A stretch of 8,387 nucleotides of DNA, taken from positions 1 to 8,387 of the forward strand of contig WGAU01000076.1 in NCBI GenBank assembly GCA_015494645.1, in the 5' to 3' direction. The DNA comes from Aquificota bacterium. Its GTDB lineage: Bacteria; Thermosulfidibacterota; Thermosulfidibacteria; Thermosulfidibacterales; Thermosulfidibacteraceae. Below are positions 6,647-8,387 of this stretch, piece after piece (the stretch's first letter is position 1; the number at the start of each line of letters is the position of its first letter). Under the pieces are notes generated by a model. That model was not told where the DNA came from. It saw only the letters and a program-made list of their open reading frames with translations, and did not search any database. Position numbers and translations under genes: made by a program.

Positions 6647-7353
6647 GGGGAAGTTTTAAGCTTGCCTTCCCTTGTAAGTCTTTCTAACAAGTGATCCATT
6701 AAGCCAAGTCTTTGCCAGCCCTTAGCCCTTAGTTTGCAACTATCGCATCTTCCGCAAGGGATTTCTCTACCGTTGTAACAGGACAAGGAGTATGAGTAAT
6801 CTGCTCCTAAGGATAATCCTAAAGCTATAATTTCTTCTTTCCTTAGATTTATAAGGGGAGCATGTATTGTAAAAGGTTTCCCTTCAGCTCCTGCCTTTGT
6901 CCCTTCATTTATGGCTCTTTCCATGGCTTTTATAAACTGCATGCGACAGTCTGGATACCCTGAAAAATCAACAGCGTTCCAGCCTCCTACTATGTGTTGC
7001 GCTCCAATCACTTCCGCATATGCTGCTGCCAGAGAGAGAAATATGCCGTTTCTAAAAGGAACATAAGTGATGGGGATCCCCCCACTTTCTATTTCCGTTT
7101 CTTTTCTCTCAGGTACGGGAATTGAATGGTCTGTTAAGGCGGATCCTCCTATTTGGCCGAGGTCCACTTTGAGTATCTTGTGCTTTATCCCTAATCTTTC
7201 GGTGATTATTCTTGCAAATTCAAGTTCTAAACAATGTCTCTGGCCGTAATTAAATGTGAGAGTAACGACTTCTGTGAAGTTTTTTATAGCCCAGTAAAGG
7301 CAGGTAGTTGAGTCAAGTCCACCGGAAAATATCACCAGTGCTTTATCTTCCAT
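6643..7353 (-). CDS. queC: QueC, 7-cyano-7-deazaguanine (preQ0) synthase
   Basis: QueC converts 7-carboxy-7-deazaguanine, ammonia and ATP to preQ0, the precursor of queuosine in tRNAs with GUN anticodons. From ATG at 7353 it is 236 residues, close to family length. The ATP PP-loop SGGLDSTT is at 10-17. Conserved blocks TYVPFRN (about 96-102) and DFSGYPDCR (129-137) follow. The zinc-binding cysteines are Cys192, Cys200, Cys203 and Cys206 (IPCGRCDSCKLR). An ATG at 7383 would add MLIEFSIILI, but it has no ribosome site and lies over the promoter elements, and QueC proteins normally start just before the PP-loop. The chosen ATG also lacks a ribosome site and sits 7 bases after a TATAAT box, so the mRNA may be leaderless. 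tRNA-Val and tRNA-Asp lie directly downstream on the same strand. No other queuosine gene is in the window. Confidence 0.95.
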   Translation of the reverse strand: MEDKALVIFSGGLDSTTCLYWAIKNFTEVVTLTFNYGQRHCLELEFARIITERLGIKHKILKVDLGQIGGSALTDHSIPVPERKETEIESGGIPITYVPFRNGIFLSLAAAYAEVIGAQHIVGGWNAVDFSGYPDCRMQFIKAMERAINEGTKAGAEGKPFTIHAPLINLRKEEIIALGLSLGADYSYSLSCYNGREIPCGRCDSCKLRAKGWQRLGLMDHLLERLTREGKLKTSP

Positions 7354-7360
7354 GATTAAT

Positions 7361-7366
7361 ATTATA
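7361..7366 (-). promoter_or_regulatory. Candidate -10 box for queC (leaderless arrangement)
   Basis: The minus strand reads a perfect TATAAT here, with 7 bases between it and the queC ATG at 7353. Transcription would be expected to start at or next to the A of the ATG. The -35 at 17-base spacing is poor (TATGCA, 3 of 6). The box lies in an AT-rich island between two moderately GC-rich genes. Confidence 0.5.
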
Positions 7367-7368
7367 CT
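7363..7368 (+). promoter_or_regulatory. Candidate -10 box for the M29 aminopeptidase gene
   Basis: The plus strand reads TATACT (5 of 6 matches), overlapping the queC -10 box by four bases on the opposite strand. A start near 7375 would give a leader of about 27 bases containing the AGGGGGTGA ribosome site (7389-7397) before ATG at 7402. No good -35 is visible on this strand. Confidence 0.4.
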
Positions 7369-7401
7369 AAATTCAATTAGCATTGCATAGGGGGTGATTC
7401 T

Positions 7402-8387
7402 ATGGATTTCAGAGTGAAGAAGTGGGCAAGGCTGTTGGTTGATTATTCCTTGGGAGTTAAAGAAGGGGAACAGGTGCTGATAAGGGGAACCGTTAATACG
7501 GTTGATTTAGTGAAGGCTTGTTTTGAAGAAGTGCTGAGAAGAGGAGCACATCCCATAGTCAGACTATCTTTTGATGGGCAGAGCTATACATATTATAGGC
7601 TGGCTTCTGAGAAACAGTTGAAGTTTATAAGCGAGATAGACAGGGTTACAGCTAAAACAATAAATGGACTTATTTCTATTATAGGCGAGAGTAACACCAA
7701 AGAGCTAACCAACGTTGATCATAAAAAGGTTGCTATGGCCAGAGCTGCCTACAGGGAGATAAGGGATATTCTGGACGAGAGGGAGTTGAAGGGCGAGTTC
7801 AAATGGGTACTCACGGCTTATCCCACTTCCGGGCTTGCCCAGGATGCGGAGATGTCTACGGAAGAGTTTGCGGAGTTTGTTTATGAGGCGTGTGGTTTGA
7901 ATTATGAAGACCCGGTGGACTACTGGAAAAAGGTAGCGGAGGATCAGCAGAAGATAGTGGACTTTCTCAATGAGGTGAGAGAACTGAGGTATGTGGGTGA
8001 GGGTACGGATTTGACTCTAAGGGTAGAAGGTAGAAAGTGGATAAACTGCTGTGGAGAGAGGAATATGCCCGATGGTGAGGTGTTTACCTCTCCTATAGAA
8101 AACAGTGCTGAAGGGTACATTTATTTTGACTTTCCCGCTGTTTATTCGGGAGTGGAAGTTGTGGGGGTAAGACTCACTTTTGAAAAAGGTAAAATCGTTA
8201 AAGCAACGGCGGAGAAGGGAGAAGAGTTCCTCAATAAAATGCTGGATACCGATGAGGGCGCTCGCTTTTTAGGGGAGGTTGCTTTTGGAATGAATCAGGG
8301 CATAAACCGCTTCACGAAGGACATTTTGTTTGACGAAAAGATAGGAGGAACAATACACATGGCAGCCGGTGCAAGCTATCCAGAGAC
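7402..8387 (+). CDS. M29 family aminopeptidase (AmpS/aminopeptidase T-like), 3' end cut by the window edge
   Basis: M29 enzymes are cytoplasmic dimeric metallo-aminopeptidases with broad specificity, known from thermophiles such as Thermus. The frame is open to the window edge with 328 complete codons; the family is around 400 residues, so roughly 70-80 residues are missing. The N-terminal domain (about 1-190) matches the family opening (WARLLVDYSLGVKEGEQVLI). In the catalytic part three metal ligands can be placed: Glu226 (NMPDGEVFTSP), Glu292 (LGEVAFG) and His319 (GTIHM); Tyr326 (SYPE) fits the catalytic tyrosine seven residues later. The remaining His/His/Asp ligands should lie just past the edge. 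ATG at 7402 has a strong AGGGGGTGA site. It diverges from queC across 48 bases. It is the third unrelated metallopeptidase family in the window. Confidence 0.93.
   Translation, partial: MDFRVKKWARLLVDYSLGVKEGEQVLIRGTVNTVDLVKACFEEVLRRGAHPIVRLSFDGQSYTYYRLASEKQLKFISEIDRVTAKTINGLISIIGESNTKELTNVDHKKVAMARAAYREIRDILDERELKGEFKWVLTAYPTSGLAQDAEMSTEEFAEFVYEACGLNYEDPVDYWKKVAEDQQKIVDFLNEVRELRYVGEGTDLTLRVEGRKWINCCGERNMPDGEVFTSPIENSAEGYIYFDFPAVYSGVEVVGVRLTFEKGKIVKATAEKGEEFLNKMLDTDEGARFLGEVAFGMNQGINRFTKDILFDEKIGGTIHMAAGASYPE

Noticed and set aside
6625..6652. CCCC...GGGG hairpin followed by TTATTTTT after queC as an intrinsic terminator.
   Set aside because: The stem is only 4 base pairs with a 13-base loop. 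The same bases are better explained as the tRNA promoter.
7354..7383. Ten-residue QueC extension starting at ATG 7383.
   Set aside because: No ribosome site, it overlaps the candidate promoter, and QueC proteins normally begin just before the PP-loop.
7354..7401. A preQ1 riboswitch upstream of queC.
   Set aside because: Only 48 bases separate the two divergent genes, and queC seems to have no leader that could fold into one.

Overview
The window looks like ordinary chromosomal DNA from a thermophilic, Gram-negative-type bacterium. My best guess is Aquificota (Hydrogenobacter/Thermocrinis/Aquifex-like). The evidence is an outer-membrane beta-barrel gene, GC-rich tRNA stems, heavy use of AGA/AGG arginine and ATA isoleucine codons, tight gene packing with overlaps, and a lysine-aminomutase core resembling what I remember of the Aquifex protein. 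I could not run a search, so the lineage is an inference. Genes fill nearly the whole window. The longest gap is 109 bases (1478-1586), and I see no insertion sequence, CRISPR array or phage gene.

Left half, minus strand, in transcription order: an M24 (Xaa-Pro dipeptidase-like) metallopeptidase (4730-3528), then an HtpX-type M48 membrane zinc protease (3502-2636), then a helical protein with a degenerate GGDEF domain that starts at TTG inside the end of htpX (2642-1587), then a porin-like outer-membrane protein (1477 to beyond the left edge). The first three look like one operon. The porin may have its own weak promoter in the 109-base gap.

Middle, plus strand: a KamA/EpmB-family radical SAM aminomutase (start taken as 4786) diverges from the M24 gene. 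It overlaps the start of tlyA (rRNA 2'-O-methyltransferase with an S4 domain) by 23 bases. The tlyA stop codon abuts, with no gap, the CCA end of a tRNA-Asp(GTC) gene on the opposite strand.

Right half: on the minus strand, queC (preQ0 synthase, queuosine pathway) is followed by tRNA-Val(TAC) and tRNA-Asp(GTC). A good sigma-70-type promoter for the tRNA pair has its -35 box over the queC stop codon. tRNA-Asp(GTC) belongs to the small set of tRNAs that receive queuosine, so a pathway gene lies next to one of its end targets. Divergent from queC is an M29 (AmpS/aminopeptidase T) metallopeptidase that runs off the right edge.

I found no clearly new multi-gene system. The points most worth a second look are the probably non-catalytic GGDEF protein coupled to htpX, the short KamA-like enzyme, the queC/tRNA-Asp arrangement with its promoter, the possibly leaderless queC mRNA, and a four-cysteine segment in the porin.
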